Source of the DNA: Rhodonellum sp041748555
Lineage (GTDB): Bacteria; Bacteroidota; Bacteroidia; Cytophagales; Cyclobacteriaceae
Assembly (NCBI GenBank): GCA_041748555.1
Contig: JBGTDA010000209.1
Span: forward strand, 14,260-78,259
DNA length: 64,000 bases
Direction of reading: 5' to 3'
Made by a program: the position numbers and the translations under genes. Every line of letters starts with the position of its first letter. Within the stretch, counting starts at the first letter, position 1. Under the pieces are notes generated by a model that was given only the letters and a program-made list of their open reading frames with translations, had not been told where the DNA came from and made no database searches. Of this stretch, positions 9,736 to 18,482 are shown piece by piece.

Positions 9736-9762
9736 CCACTTTCTCCCACTTTTCTCCACTTT
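9736..9762 (-). promoter_or_regulatory. MraZ operator: three AAAGTGG repeats at 10-bp spacing
   Basis: On the minus strand AAAGTGG occurs three times, at 9756-9762, 9746-9752 and 9736-9742, exactly one helical turn apart. Tandem repeats of this kind (AAAGTGKNNN in Mollicutes, TGGGA-type in Escherichia coli) are the established binding sites of MraZ. They lie immediately upstream of the -7 box, where a bound ring would block RNA polymerase. Confidence 0.8.
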
Positions 9763-9866
9763 TTCTTAAAAGTATCTAAAAGTTTGATCTATCACAATAG
9801 TATCCGAAAAATTTAAGGGTTTTTTTAATTGAGGGTCAACGGCTTGCGTAAAGGTAACCACAAAGA

Positions 9867-9911
9867 AAAATCCCTAAAGGCAGGCTTAAATCATCCATTT
9901 TTAGGGATTTT
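9867..9911. other. Inverted repeat in the mraZ upstream region
   Basis: AAAATCCCTAAA (9867-9878) pairs perfectly with TTTAGGGATTTT (9900-9911) around a 21-nt loop. It could end transcription arriving from either side or be a remnant of a repeat; the U-runs are weak. No role can be assigned. Confidence 0.35.
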
Positions 9912-10024
9912 AAACATTCATTAAATTTAGATTAATAAATATTGGTCAAAAAGTGGGAGAATTCCCCAAATAGAATTCGATAATCTTAAATATGGCACAT
10001 TGAATCCACTGTCAACAAAACCCA

Positions 10025-10269
10025 CTGGTGGTGCTCGAAGGATACCCTTTTGCCTATCAGGTTTTTGAGGGCAATAAGTATGAGGTCCATGCTATCATTC
10101 CGTTAAAAGAGACTGCTTTCCAAAAGCAACATCAGCGAACTATTGGAGAACGGATATGAATTTATTCTGGCAACAAGGCTGGAATTTTCTGCCATATCAC
10201 AAAGTCAAGGGATTTGAAACATTGGAAAGCTGGACATTGGAATTAAGGAGAATCGTAAGCTATTTTTAA
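10025..10269 (+). pseudogene. Remnant of an IS1634-like (IS4-superfamily) transposase
   Basis: Two out-of-frame fragments survive. From 10025 the frame reads LVVLEGYPFAYQVFEGNKYE followed by VHAIIPL. From 10125, in another frame and after an apparent deletion, it reads NISELLENGYEFILATRLE. In IS1634-type transposases I know the corresponding order as a YPLAYQIFEGN segment, then an N-I-L segment and GYEFILGARIK, so the order and spacing fit a decayed copy. No terminal inverted repeats or start codon remain. The family name is from memory of the motifs; a BLASTX search would settle it. Confidence 0.5.
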
Positions 10270-10284
10270 CTTTACATAAGTTTT

Positions 10285-10308
10285 GAACTTCTGGAAAAGT
10301 TCTTTTTT
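10285..10308 (+). terminator. Weak hairpin with U-run after the transposase remnant
   Basis: GAACTT and AAGTTC pair around a six-base spacer and are followed by six T. A related sequence (AGAACTTTGGAAAAGTTTC) lies at about 45130 after the acyl-CoA dehydrogenase gene, so this may be a small repeat used as a terminator. Confidence 0.35.
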
Positions 10309-10378
10309 AAGGCTTATCATATTTTAAAGCCAATCTTTTATCACTAACTTATCCATTGAAACACAAGGTTTTTAAATC

Positions 10379-11494
10379 ATGGAATTTTCCCGAGTCTTTT
10401 TCCTTTTAATTTACATTTCTGTTTTTTCTTTTTGTTCAGGGCCGGAAAGTCCTGAAGAGCTACTCCAGCGGAGCCAAGAAAAATATATATCATCCCCGGC
10501 CTATAGTTATCAAACTACTTTGATTTGGCAACATCCGCTTTTTGATGAAGTAGATACTTTTAGATACGAATTGCAGTTTGAAAAACGTCCCAATGAATTA
10601 TTGGACTTTAATTTTATCGGAATAAGCCCTAAAAATACAACCGTTTATCAGGACAACATCCTTACGATTTACTCTCATCAGGACAGTACGGTACTAATGC
10701 TTGATGCAGATACACTTAGGAAAAGCCCGGATAGACTGATGTATAATATGAAGCTTGCCTATTCGCCATTGAGAATATTAAAAACCGGAGACTTCTCGTA
10801 TAAAGGAGATACTGGAATACAAAACAAAACTTATCGGCTTTTTAACCAGGTCTTGCAGGATACAGTTTATGAAGAAACCAAGGTGTATTCAGAAAATCAA
10901 GTCCTTATCAATCCTGCCAATGCACAGATACTCCTAATCAGGTACCTGTTGTTTCACAATGATAAACCCAAGCAGTTTATTGATACCTGGTTCGAAAATC
11001 AGAAATTTTCCGGCCTATCCAAGCTTTTGGACTATGAACTTCCAAAAGGATACCTTACTAAATTGGATGATAAGAAAAAGGTTAATAGAAAATTATTGGA
11101 AATTGGAAAAAAAGCCCCTGATTTTCAATTGATGGATTTAGAGGGAAATGAAGTTCAGCTTGCTGATTTCCGAGGGCAGAGGGTACTGATTGATTTTTCC
11201 ATTATCAATTGCGGTTTTTGCAAACTTGCTCTAGACCATTTTGCCAAACCGGAATTTGCCTTTGCTTCAGATGTAACGGTATTATATATCAACCCTGTAG
11301 ATAGTAATGAAAGGATGGAAAAGTATGTAGAAAAAGTCAAATTTCCTTTCATAGTTTTGACCGGTGCCAATGAACTTGTAGAAAAATATGGGGTTTTCGG
11401 ATACCCAAGTTTTTTTATCCTCGATGAGAAGGGTACAATTGTAGATTCATTTGCAGGGTTCCACCCTGAAAAACTCAGTGTATTGACCGAATAA
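10379..11494 (+). CDS. Exported protein with C-terminal TlpA/thioredoxin-like domain
   Basis: A 371-residue protein with an N-terminal hydrophobic export signal ending in SFCSG, which could be a lipoprotein cysteine although a phenylalanine before it is unusual. Residues about 20-230 resemble the LolA-like/DUF2092 beta-sheet domain common before TlpA domains in Bacteroidota. From about residue 240 the segment GKKAPDFQLMDLEGNEVQLA and the NCGFCK motif (cysteines 278 and 281) mark a redox-active thioredoxin fold, ending with FGYPSFFILDEKG. It probably reduces or makes disulfides in the periplasm. The CGFC active site is unusual for TlpA (often CxPC). It stands alone, flanked by spacers. Confidence 0.75.
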   Translation: MEFSRVFFLLIYISVFSFCSGPESPEELLQRSQEKYISSPAYSYQTTLIWQHPLFDEVDTFRYELQFEKRPNELLDFNFIGISPKNTTVYQDNILTIYSHQDSTVLMLDADTLRKSPDRLMYNMKLAYSPLRILKTGDFSYKGDTGIQNKTYRLFNQVLQDTVYEETKVYSENQVLINPANAQILLIRYLLFHNDKPKQFIDTWFENQKFSGLSKLLDYELPKGYLTKLDDKKKVNRKLLEIGKKAPDFQLMDLEGNEVQLADFRGQRVLIDFSIINCGFCKLALDHFAKPEFAFASDVTVLYINPVDSNERMEKYVEKVKFPFIVLTGANELVEKYGVFGYPSFFILDEKGTIVDSFAGFHPEKLSVLTE

Positions 11495-11540
11495 AATCAA
11501 CAAGAAAAAGCTGGCAGACGAAAAATTCCAAATCAAAAAA

Positions 11541-11557
11541 ACAGTGGGAGAAAGTGG
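11541..11557 (+). promoter_or_regulatory. Candidate pair of MraZ-like boxes
   Basis: ACAGTGG (11541-11547) and AAAGTGG (11551-11557) stand 10 bp apart, the same spacing as in front of mraZ. They lie between the ends of two convergent genes, so they control no obvious promoter. A binding role is speculative. Confidence 0.25.
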
Positions 11558-11686
11558 GTGAATTTGAATAACAGTAAAGGGGAAAATTCAGTCCAAACGG
11601 GACATAATCTAGATTGTATTTTTTTCTTCGGACACCCGACATCGGTCCTTAAAAAAATCCAACTACCAAAATAGCCGACAATCAAA

Positions 11687-12661
11687 TCATTTCTTCCTTT
11701 CTATGGTATACCGTACCAAATCCTCCAAAGAATTTTTATACTCAGAATCAGGGAAATCTGCTAATAAAGACAGGGCTTCCTGAAAATAATTATTCATGAT
11801 ATCTTTGGCATATTCCAGACCACCTGATTTTTTAACAAAGCTGATTACTTCATTCACCGCTTTTTTATCTTCATTCCGGTTGCTGACCATGTACATGATT
11901 TTTTTCTTTTCCAGCCAAGAGGCGTTGTTTAGGGCATAGATCAAAGGAAGGGTCATTTTTTTCTCTTTGATATCAATCCCCAGGGGTTTTCCGATTTCGT
12001 CCTTTCCATAGTCAAAAAGATCATCTTTAATCTGAAAAGCCATGCCGACTTTTTCCCCAAACTCACTCATGGTTTGTATGACTTGGGTGGAAGCTCCTGA
12101 AGTAGTGGCGCCCACTGCACAACAGGAAGCAATAAGACTGGCGGTTTTTTGACGGATGATGGTGTAGTAAACCTCCTCGGTGATATCCAGTTTTCTGGCT
12201 TTTGCGATTTGAAGCAATTCGCCCTCGGACATTTCTCTGACGGCATTGGATACGATTTTCAGCAGGTCAAAATCCCCATTGTCCACACTCAGTAAAAGAC
12301 CCCGGGATAAAAGATAGTCTCCCACCAAAACGGCAATCTTATTTTTCCAAAGAGCATTGACTGAAAAAAATCCTCTGCGGTAATTGGCATCATCCACCAC
12401 ATCATCATGGACCAAAGTGGCGGTGTGCAATAACTCGATCAAGGCTGCCCCTCTGTATGTCGCCTCAGTGACACCTCCACATACTCCCGCTGTCAGAAAA
12501 ACAAACATCGGGCGCATCTGCTTTCCTTTTCTCCGAACAATATAATGGGTGATATGATCAAGAAGTTTGACTTTACTTTTCATAAAGTCTCTAAACTTCT
12601 TTTCGAATTCCACCATCTCGGCGGTTATGGGTTCTTGGATCTGTTTGAGGTCAGGCTTCAT
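11687..12661 (-). CDS. Polyprenyl (octaprenyl-type) diphosphate synthase
   Basis: Trans-prenyltransferase that extends FPP with isopentenyl diphosphate, giving the side chain of menaquinone or ubiquinone. The first aspartate-rich motif DDVVDD lies near residue 90 and the second, KDDLFDYGKDEIGKPLG, near 210; both bind Mg-diphosphate. About 324 residues is the usual length. I chose ATG at 12661, because the only upstream in-frame alternative is TTG at 12706 and family members begin close to MKPDLKQIQ. Chain length cannot be read safely from sequence. Confidence 0.9.
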   Translation of the reverse strand: MKPDLKQIQEPITAEMVEFEKKFRDFMKSKVKLLDHITHYIVRRKGKQMRPMFVFLTAGVCGGVTEATYRGAALIELLHTATLVHDDVVDDANYRRGFFSVNALWKNKIAVLVGDYLLSRGLLLSVDNGDFDLLKIVSNAVREMSEGELLQIAKARKLDITEEVYYTIIRQKTASLIASCCAVGATTSGASTQVIQTMSEFGEKVGMAFQIKDDLFDYGKDEIGKPLGIDIKEKKMTLPLIYALNNASWLEKKKIMYMVSNRNEDKKAVNEVISFVKKSGGLEYAKDIMNNYFQEALSLLADFPDSEYKNSLEDLVRYTIERKK

Positions 12662-13077
12662 AGCGCAATCGTGGTGCAATAATACAACGGATTCCCCCTT
12701 GGACAAAACCGTTGTTCATTTATTCCCATAAGGAACAAGCTAGTCTTCCAATCGTTTGGTAATAATTGTTTTTCTTTTTCTAAATTGTCTCCTCACACCT
12801 CCCCAGCCAATATTTATGAGGAAATGTTACAAATTGAAATCAAATGGGCCATCATCTTAACAATACGAATTGCCTCAGGAGTTTTTCCCGAAAAATTGAC
12901 GGGTCGTCTTTAATGTTTTGAATAAAAAAAATGGAGCCATCTCCTCCACAGCCATTACCTCTACATTAGTTGCTTTTTTAACAAATGCAACCCTCACCGA
13001 GCATCTTAAAGAGATGAATCCACAATCCTCCATCCCAATTTTTGTTATCTTTGATTTTTATCCTAATCCAATAATCC
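12662..13077. other. Intergenic spacer between divergent lipid genes
   Basis: About 416 nt with no convincing coding sequence on either strand. The right end holds the -7 box of the acyltransferase gene (13046-13053). Nothing else is recognisable. Confidence 0.5.
13046..13053 (+). promoter_or_regulatory. -7 promoter box for the acyltransferase-gpsA pair
   Basis: TATCTTTG matches TAnnTTTG exactly and ends 24 nt before the TTG start codon at 13078. A message starting about 13060 would leave the TTG as the first usable in-frame start, which supports that start choice. Confidence 0.5.
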
Positions 13078-14775
13078 TTGACTGACAACTATATCAAGCA
13101 CAAATATGACCCTATTCTTCCCCGAAAGGATGAATGGCCTGTGGTCAAACTGAGCAAAAGCCGCAAGGAATTTGTCAAAAAAGTATCTGATGCAAGTAAA
13201 AAGCGGATAATGGATTTGACAGGGGGAAACATGAACCTCCTAAAAGAGGAGCTTGAAACGACTCTTTATCGGGAAAAGCTCAGGATCAAGCAGAATCCCT
13301 GGGCAGTAGATCCCGATGATGAATATGATTTTTGGAATGATGTAAAGTCATCTTTGGTCCAGCTGAGTGCTGAAAACGGGCTCAACAAAACCCAAAAGAG
13401 GAAAAAATATCTGGAAATTCTCGATGACATCACCACTCGGTATGCTGAAGAAATTGCCAGTAATTTCAACCACAGCCACTACAAACTCACCCGAAGGATT
13501 GTCACTTATGGATTTGCCCGACTGCTCAATGCTGCCAGGGTCAAGGGAATAAAATCCATTTTCAGCACGCAATACACACTTCAGGACAAGATACAGATAA
13601 TCGGAAAAACGGATGAGCTGCGGGAATTGGCATCCAAGGGCACAATTGTAATGGTTCCAACGCATTTCAGTAATCTGGACAGCATCCTGATAGGTTGGAT
13701 CATTTCTGTTTTGGGACTTCCTCCTTTTATATATGGCGCAGGATTGAACCTGTTCAATATTGAAATTTTTGCTTATTTTATGAATGCCCTTGGAGCCTTT
13801 AAGGTAGATCGCAGAAAGAAAAATCTGATTTACCTGGAAACACTTAAAAACTATTCTTCAGAGGCTATTCAGTTTGGTGTACACAGTCTTTTCTTTCCCG
13901 GCGGCACAAGGTCCCGAAGCGGAAAAATCGAGTCCAAATTAAAGCTGGGCTTACTGAGTACAGCTGTTGAAGCCCAAAGGGAGAATTTTCAAAAAGGAAT
14001 AAATGACATCAGTGGTAAAATATTTATCGTTCCGGTCACCATCAATTACCACTTTGTGCTGGAAGCACCCAGTCTGATCAAGGAACATCTGAGTGAAACA
14101 GGTCAGGAACGGTATTATAAAGAATCCGATGAATTTTCTAATTCCTATAAAATTTCAAAATTCCTGCTGAAATTCTTCACCAAGGGATCCGATATATCAG
14201 TTTCCGTGGGCAGAGCAATGGATATCATTGGAAATTATGTTGACACCGAGGGCAACAGTATGGATAAAAACGGGAGATTTATCAACACCCGGGATTATTT
14301 TCTGTCCAATGGCCAAGTAACAGTAGATACGCAGCGCGAAGAAGAATATACCATCCGATTGGGACAGCGGATTGTTGAGGAATTTCATTTGATCAACAGG
14401 GTATTCAGCTCGCATTTGGTGGCATTTACTGCATTTGAAATCATCAAGCGGGACAACCGCAAACTCGATCTCTTTAACCTGCTTAGATTACCTGAAGAGG
14501 AAATCATCATTCCATATGAAATCTTCAAATTGGAGTGCCAAAAGGTACTGACCAGGATAATGGAAATCCGGGAGGAAGGATGCGTGCATGTAGCTCCTCA
14601 CCTGAAACAGGGCATTGATGCTATCATTGCTCATGGATTGGACAACGTGGGAATGTACCATGCAAACCGCCCGCTGATAAGAAATGAACACGGTGACATT
14701 GAAAGTCAGGATCTTAGTTTACTTTATTTTTACCATAACAGATTAGATGGATATGACCTTGAAAAGCTCTTCTAA
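13078..14775 (+). CDS. PlsB/PlsC-type glycerol-phosphate acyltransferase
   Basis: A 565-residue acyltransferase. The catalytic H(X)4D motif is HFSNLD near residue 195, with FPGGTRSR near 275 as the substrate-binding block, and IVPVTINYHF as a later block. Proteins of this length in Bacteroidota act as glycerol-3-phosphate or lysophosphatidate acyltransferases; which one cannot be read from the sequence. The start is TTG: an in-frame stop lies two codons upstream and the next ATG is codon 45, inside coding-like sequence. The adjacent gpsA supplies glycerol 3-phosphate and overlaps by 29 nt, supporting a phospholipid role. Confidence 0.85.
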   Translation: MTDNYIKHKYDPILPRKDEWPVVKLSKSRKEFVKKVSDASKKRIMDLTGGNMNLLKEELETTLYREKLRIKQNPWAVDPDDEYDFWNDVKSSLVQLSAENGLNKTQKRKKYLEILDDITTRYAEEIASNFNHSHYKLTRRIVTYGFARLLNAARVKGIKSIFSTQYTLQDKIQIIGKTDELRELASKGTIVMVPTHFSNLDSILIGWIISVLGLPPFIYGAGLNLFNIEIFAYFMNALGAFKVDRRKKNLIYLETLKNYSSEAIQFGVHSLFFPGGTRSRSGKIESKLKLGLLSTAVEAQRENFQKGINDISGKIFIVPVTINYHFVLEAPSLIKEHLSETGQERYYKESDEFSNSYKISKFLLKFFTKGSDISVSVGRAMDIIGNYVDTEGNSMDKNGRFINTRDYFLSNGQVTVDTQREEEYTIRLGQRIVEEFHLINRVFSSHLVAFTAFEIIKRDNRKLDLFNLLRLPEEEIIIPYEIFKLECQKVLTRIMEIREEGCVHVAPHLKQGIDAIIAHGLDNVGMYHANRPLIRNEHGDIESQDLSLLYFYHNRLDGYDLEKLF

Positions 14776-15811
14776 AGAAAAACAGGTGGGGGTAGTGGGC
14801 ATGGGGAGCTTTGGCACAGCCATAGCCAACATACTAGCTGAGAAAAGCAAGGTGATCGTATATGCGAGAAGACAGGAATTGGTGGATGAGATCAACACCT
14901 TTCATACTGCGGACGGCAATCCCGTTCATCCTGAAACCACTGCCACGGCTGACGCTGAACATATCTCCAAATCCTGCCATGTTTTGTTTTTTATGATTGC
15001 CTCTTCGGGATTTCAGGAAGTTGTCAGATCGTTTTCACCATATCTTTATCCCTATCATATTATTATACACGGTACGAAAGGTCTTTGTCTCAATCTTCCG
15101 AAAGGAAAAACCTTGGAGGAGATGAATAAAATCTCCAGAAAAGAAATCCTGACAATGAGTGAAGTGGTACTCAAAGAAACCGTAGTGGTAAGGGTTGGCT
15201 GTCTTGCCGGTCCCAACCTGGCAAAAGAACTTGCAAAAGGGCAGCCTGCGGCAACAGTTGTAGCGAGTAAATTTAATGAGGTAATACTTGAAGGTCAGCG
15301 ACTGCTCCGTTCGGATAGGTTTCAGGTTTATGGAAATTCGGACATTATTGGGGTAGAACTCAGCGGAGTTTTGAAAAATATCATTGCCATTGCTGCGGGT
15401 GCATTGGCTGGAATGGGACTGGGGGAAAATGCCCGGGGGCTGTTGATATCAAGAGGCATGGTGGAGCTGATATATCTTGGGAACGGACTGGGCGGAAGCT
15501 TAAAATCATTCATTGGACTGGCCGGCATAGGTGATCTAGTGGCCACCTGCAGCTCCACACTTTCTAGAAACTACACTGTGGGTTATCGCTTGGCAAAAGG
15601 AGAAAGCCTCGATCAAATCATCGATAGCATGGAGGAAGTAGCTGAAGGCATCAATACTGTGAAACTGATCAAGACCTATGTGGAAGGAACAGGAATGCGG
15701 GCTCCAATTACCGAAAATCTTTACAAGGTGCTTTTTGAAGATCTAAAGATCGAGGAGGCTCTCCAATACCTGATGAAATATCCATTCAGCGTAGATGTGG
15801 ACTTTCTCTAG
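14747..15811 (+). CDS. gpsA: GpsA, NAD(P)+-dependent glycerol-3-phosphate dehydrogenase
   Basis: Reduces dihydroxyacetone phosphate to sn-glycerol 3-phosphate for phospholipid synthesis. The nucleotide-binding loop GMGSFGTA lies near residue 19, followed by HGTKGL, AGPNLAKEL, the catalytic-domain segment GVLKNIIAIAAG, and GLAGIGDLVATCSS. Length 354 is slightly above the usual 330, due to an insertion around residues 118-140. It starts inside the end of the acyltransferase gene, so the two are coupled. The initiator could be the first ATG or the third codon. Confidence 0.96.
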   Translation: MDMTLKSSSKEKQVGVVGMGSFGTAIANILAEKSKVIVYARRQELVDEINTFHTADGNPVHPETTATADAEHISKSCHVLFFMIASSGFQEVVRSFSPYLYPYHIIIHGTKGLCLNLPKGKTLEEMNKISRKEILTMSEVVLKETVVVRVGCLAGPNLAKELAKGQPAATVVASKFNEVILEGQRLLRSDRFQVYGNSDIIGVELSGVLKNIIAIAAGALAGMGLGENARGLLISRGMVELIYLGNGLGGSLKSFIGLAGIGDLVATCSSTLSRNYTVGYRLAKGESLDQIIDSMEEVAEGINTVKLIKTYVEGTGMRAPITENLYKVLFEDLKIEEALQYLMKYPFSVDVDFL

Positions 15812-15859
15812 ACTTTTTAAATCGGAATTGGTAAATTTAAAGAACAAACCTGATTGAAA

Positions 15860-16651
15860 ATGTACATTGATGACATCTTCCACCGTTGGCTGCAGATCTC
15901 TCAAACCATCATCTTCCGCTATTTTTTGATTGCTGGATTGGCATTTTTTATGTTTTACGTATTGTTTAAAAAGCCTTTTCAACCGAGAAGGATACAATCG
16001 GGTTTTCCAAAATCCAAGGAGTATGGCAGGGATATCATTTATTCACTGGTGACCGTATTGATCTTTGCCACAATGGCAACCTTGGTATTCTGGGTGCTTT
16101 TCCCATGGACCAACTTATATCGGGACAGCGATAAGTTTGGAACGGTATATTATTTTCTGACTTTCCCCATGATGTTCTTGATCCACGATACCTATTTTTA
16201 CTGGATTCATCGCCTTATGCATACACCAAGGCTTTTTAAACATGTACATCTCATTCACCACAAGTCGACTAATCCTTCTCCATGGACTTCCTATGCATTT
16301 CATCCACTGGAAGCAATTCTTGAAGCCGGCATTATCCCGGTAATAGCTTTTACCCTACCCGTTCACATTTCCGGACTGATATTATTCCTCCTGTTCCAGT
16401 TTATTTACAATGTCTACGGACACTTGGGATATGAACTTTATCCCCGTAATTTTCATAAAACAAAAGTCGGCCGATGGATAAATACAGGCACTGCCCATAA
16501 CCTTCACCATAAACAGTTTACAGGAAATTATGGGCTTTATTTTCTATTTTGGGACAGATGGATGGGGACTTTACGAAAAAATTATGATGCAGAATTCGAA
16601 AAAGTCACCGCCGGAAAAACCCTAATCAACAGAAAAACGGTTCACCCCTAA
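15860..16651 (+). CDS. Fatty acid hydroxylase / sterol desaturase superfamily membrane protein
   Basis: About 263 residues with several membrane segments and the histidine clusters of the di-iron hydroxylase superfamily: HDTYFYWIHRLMH, HLIHHKSTNP, then HNLHHKQF near the C-terminus. The enzyme probably hydroxylates or desaturates a lipid or carotenoid using O2; the substrate is not evident. Start taken at ATG 15860; a TTG two codons upstream is the only alternative. It follows gpsA by 48 nt in the same direction and may be part of the same lipid transcript. Confidence 0.85.
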   Translation: MYIDDIFHRWLQISQTIIFRYFLIAGLAFFMFYVLFKKPFQPRRIQSGFPKSKEYGRDIIYSLVTVLIFATMATLVFWVLFPWTNLYRDSDKFGTVYYFLTFPMMFLIHDTYFYWIHRLMHTPRLFKHVHLIHHKSTNPSPWTSYAFHPLEAILEAGIIPVIAFTLPVHISGLILFLLFQFIYNVYGHLGYELYPRNFHKTKVGRWINTGTAHNLHHKQFTGNYGLYFLFWDRWMGTLRKNYDAEFEKVTAGKTLINRKTVHP

Positions 16652-16762
16652 TCAACTTTTTTTAACCTTTTAAATAATTAAAAGTAATTCTCCACAAATT
16701 TCTAGGGCGTTTATATATCTTACTTTTTCAAATAAATCCACCTCCAAAGTAAAAGCGTTTTT

Positions 16763-18031
16763 ATGCTCAAACGTGGTATCCAAAAATGGGACCTGGTTTT
16801 TCTTATAATCAACAGTGTCATCGGTGCTGGAATATTTGCGTTGCCTGCAAAAGTATTTGCCTTATCAGGCGTCTATTCATTACTTGCATTTCTGGTTTGT
16901 TCCTTGGTGATGTTGGTGCTGATATTGGTATTTGCGGAGGTGAGTTCCAGATTTGAACAGACCGGCGGACCCTATTTATATGTTCACAGTGCATTTGGAC
17001 CGTTACCGGCTTTTGTTATTGGCTGGCTGCTGATGCTGACCAGGCTTTTTAGCTATGCCACCTTGATCAACCTGTTAATATTATATCTTTCGTTTTTTTC
17101 AGAAGCTTTCAATCAACCTGTAGTTCGGGTCAGTTTGATCATAGCCATTACAGCACTCATCACCTATTTCAATTGGATCGGTGTCAGGAATACAGCAAAG
17201 GTGAGCAATGCCTTGACCGTAGCCAAGTTGGTTCCATTGGCCTTATTCATCATTATAGGAATGTTTTTTATTGATGTGGAATTATTAGCGGCGGGTCCAT
17301 CACCAAGCTTGACGGACTTCTCGGCATCTGCCCTGCTTTTGATCTTTGCCTTTGGGGGTTTTGAGGCAGGGTTGGTCAACAGTGGCGAGATCGAAAATCC
17401 CAAAAAGAATCTGCCATTTGGTTTAATCACTGCCGCAGCCGTAATTGCTATATTTTATATGTTGATTCAGGTGGTGTCAATCGGAACACTTCCATCCTTG
17501 GCCACTTCCGAGAAACCCTTGGCCGATGCAGCAAGCGGTTTTATGGGGTGGTGGGGAGGAATGTTCATTACCATCGGAGCGGTTGTTTCAATTTTGGGAA
17601 CGCTGAATGTTCAGATTTTGAGTGGATCAAGATTGCCTTATGCATTAAGTTTGGAGAATCAGTTGCCTAAGCTGTTCAGCAAAGTCCATCCAAAGTTCGC
17701 AACCCCATGGGTTTCCTTACTCTTTTTTTCTTTTTTAGTTGCTTTTGTGGCAATAGTCTGGGGATTCATGAGCTCACTGGCGGTGTCAGTTATAGCCCGG
17801 CTGATTTTGTATGCACTTGTCTGCGCCTCTCTGATCCGGCTACGAAAGATCAGTCCGATAACAAAATACTTCAAAATCCCCTATGGAAATCAGTTTGCAA
17901 TTACCGGGATACTCGCAACGATTTGGCTGCTGTCAGGAACAAACCCGGAAGAGATCAAAGACACCATGTTATGGACAGGTTTGGGGATTTTAATCTTTGC
18001 TGTTCATTACTTTTTTGGCAGAAAAAAGTGA
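16763..18031 (+). CDS. APC-family amino acid permease
   Basis: A 422-residue inner-membrane protein with about twelve hydrophobic helices. The N-terminal VFLIINSVIGAGIFALPAKV is the conserved TM1 G-x-G-I-F motif of amino acid-polyamine-organocation transporters, and FAFGGFEAGLVNSGEIENP is the TM6-to-loop signature. It would import an amino acid by ion symport or exchange; specificity is unknown. It stands as a single gene with a terminator-like hairpin about 100 nt downstream. Confidence 0.88.
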   Translation: MLKRGIQKWDLVFLIINSVIGAGIFALPAKVFALSGVYSLLAFLVCSLVMLVLILVFAEVSSRFEQTGGPYLYVHSAFGPLPAFVIGWLLMLTRLFSYATLINLLILYLSFFSEAFNQPVVRVSLIIAITALITYFNWIGVRNTAKVSNALTVAKLVPLALFIIIGMFFIDVELLAAGPSPSLTDFSASALLLIFAFGGFEAGLVNSGEIENPKKNLPFGLITAAAVIAIFYMLIQVVSIGTLPSLATSEKPLADAASGFMGWWGGMFITIGAVVSILGTLNVQILSGSRLPYALSLENQLPKLFSKVHPKFATPWVSLLFFSFLVAFVAIVWGFMSSLAVSVIARLILYALVCASLIRLRKISPITKYFKIPYGNQFAITGILATIWLLSGTNPEEIKDTMLWTGLGILIFAVHYFFGRKK

Positions 18032-18129
18032 GCTGATTTAGATAAATGTTTTATATAAATCAGCTTATCTGGCGGTGAACTCCTTTATTTTAGAAAGCGG
18101 TTATTCCTTATTAATGATCCACTACAACA

Positions 18130-18158
18130 AGCGGCCAAAATTTTGGCTGCTTTTTTTG
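18130..18158 (+). terminator. Rho-independent terminator after the APC permease
   Basis: The stem AGCGGCCAAAA / TTTTGGCTGCT (one G-T pair) is directly followed by a run of T. It lies about 100 nt past the permease stop. Confidence 0.6.
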
Positions 18159-18234
18159 GGCCTTTCCATTCAATAATCCAACGCCTAAAACTAATCTTCT
18201 GCCGCGGTAATTACCTGCTTCTAAGTTTTAACCG

Positions 18235-18330
18235 TGGGAATATCCAAGAGACTTTACCGGAACCGGCAATTTCGACAATCCGATGGATCACATTTGGGGC
18301 GCATCACCTTACCAAAATATAATAAAGTAG
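18235..18330 (+). pseudogene. Short orphan C-terminal coding fragment
   Basis: This frame reads WEYPRDFTGTGNFDNPMDHI and continues WGASPYQNIIK before a stop; an in-frame stop lies just upstream and there is no start codon. The composition looks like real protein, so this is probably the tail of a deleted gene. I do not recognise the family. Confidence 0.25.
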
Positions 18331-18456
18331 CAGTGGATTGTTTCAGTTCGCCCAATGTTCGTTATTTTTAAAAAACAACAGTTTCGACATCCAAAAAAGA
18401 ATTACCACTTGCTCAAAACCGTTATTTTCCAAAATCAATATGCCTTATCTCAAATT

Positions 18457-18464
18457 TACCTTTG
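18457..18464 (+). promoter_or_regulatory. -7 promoter box for the nucleoside hydrolase gene
   Basis: TACCTTTG matches TAnnTTTG and ends 18 nt before ATG 18483, implying a very short leader. No good -33 element is visible. Confidence 0.45.
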
Positions 18465-18482
18465 CCCAAAACCATTAAACAC

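Larger units (their letters stand above)
18032..18482. other. Spacer with a terminator and a short gene remnant
   Basis: No intact gene. It holds a hairpin at 18130-18158, a 31-codon coding-like fragment ending at 18330, and the promoter of the nucleoside hydrolase at the right end. Confidence 0.5.
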
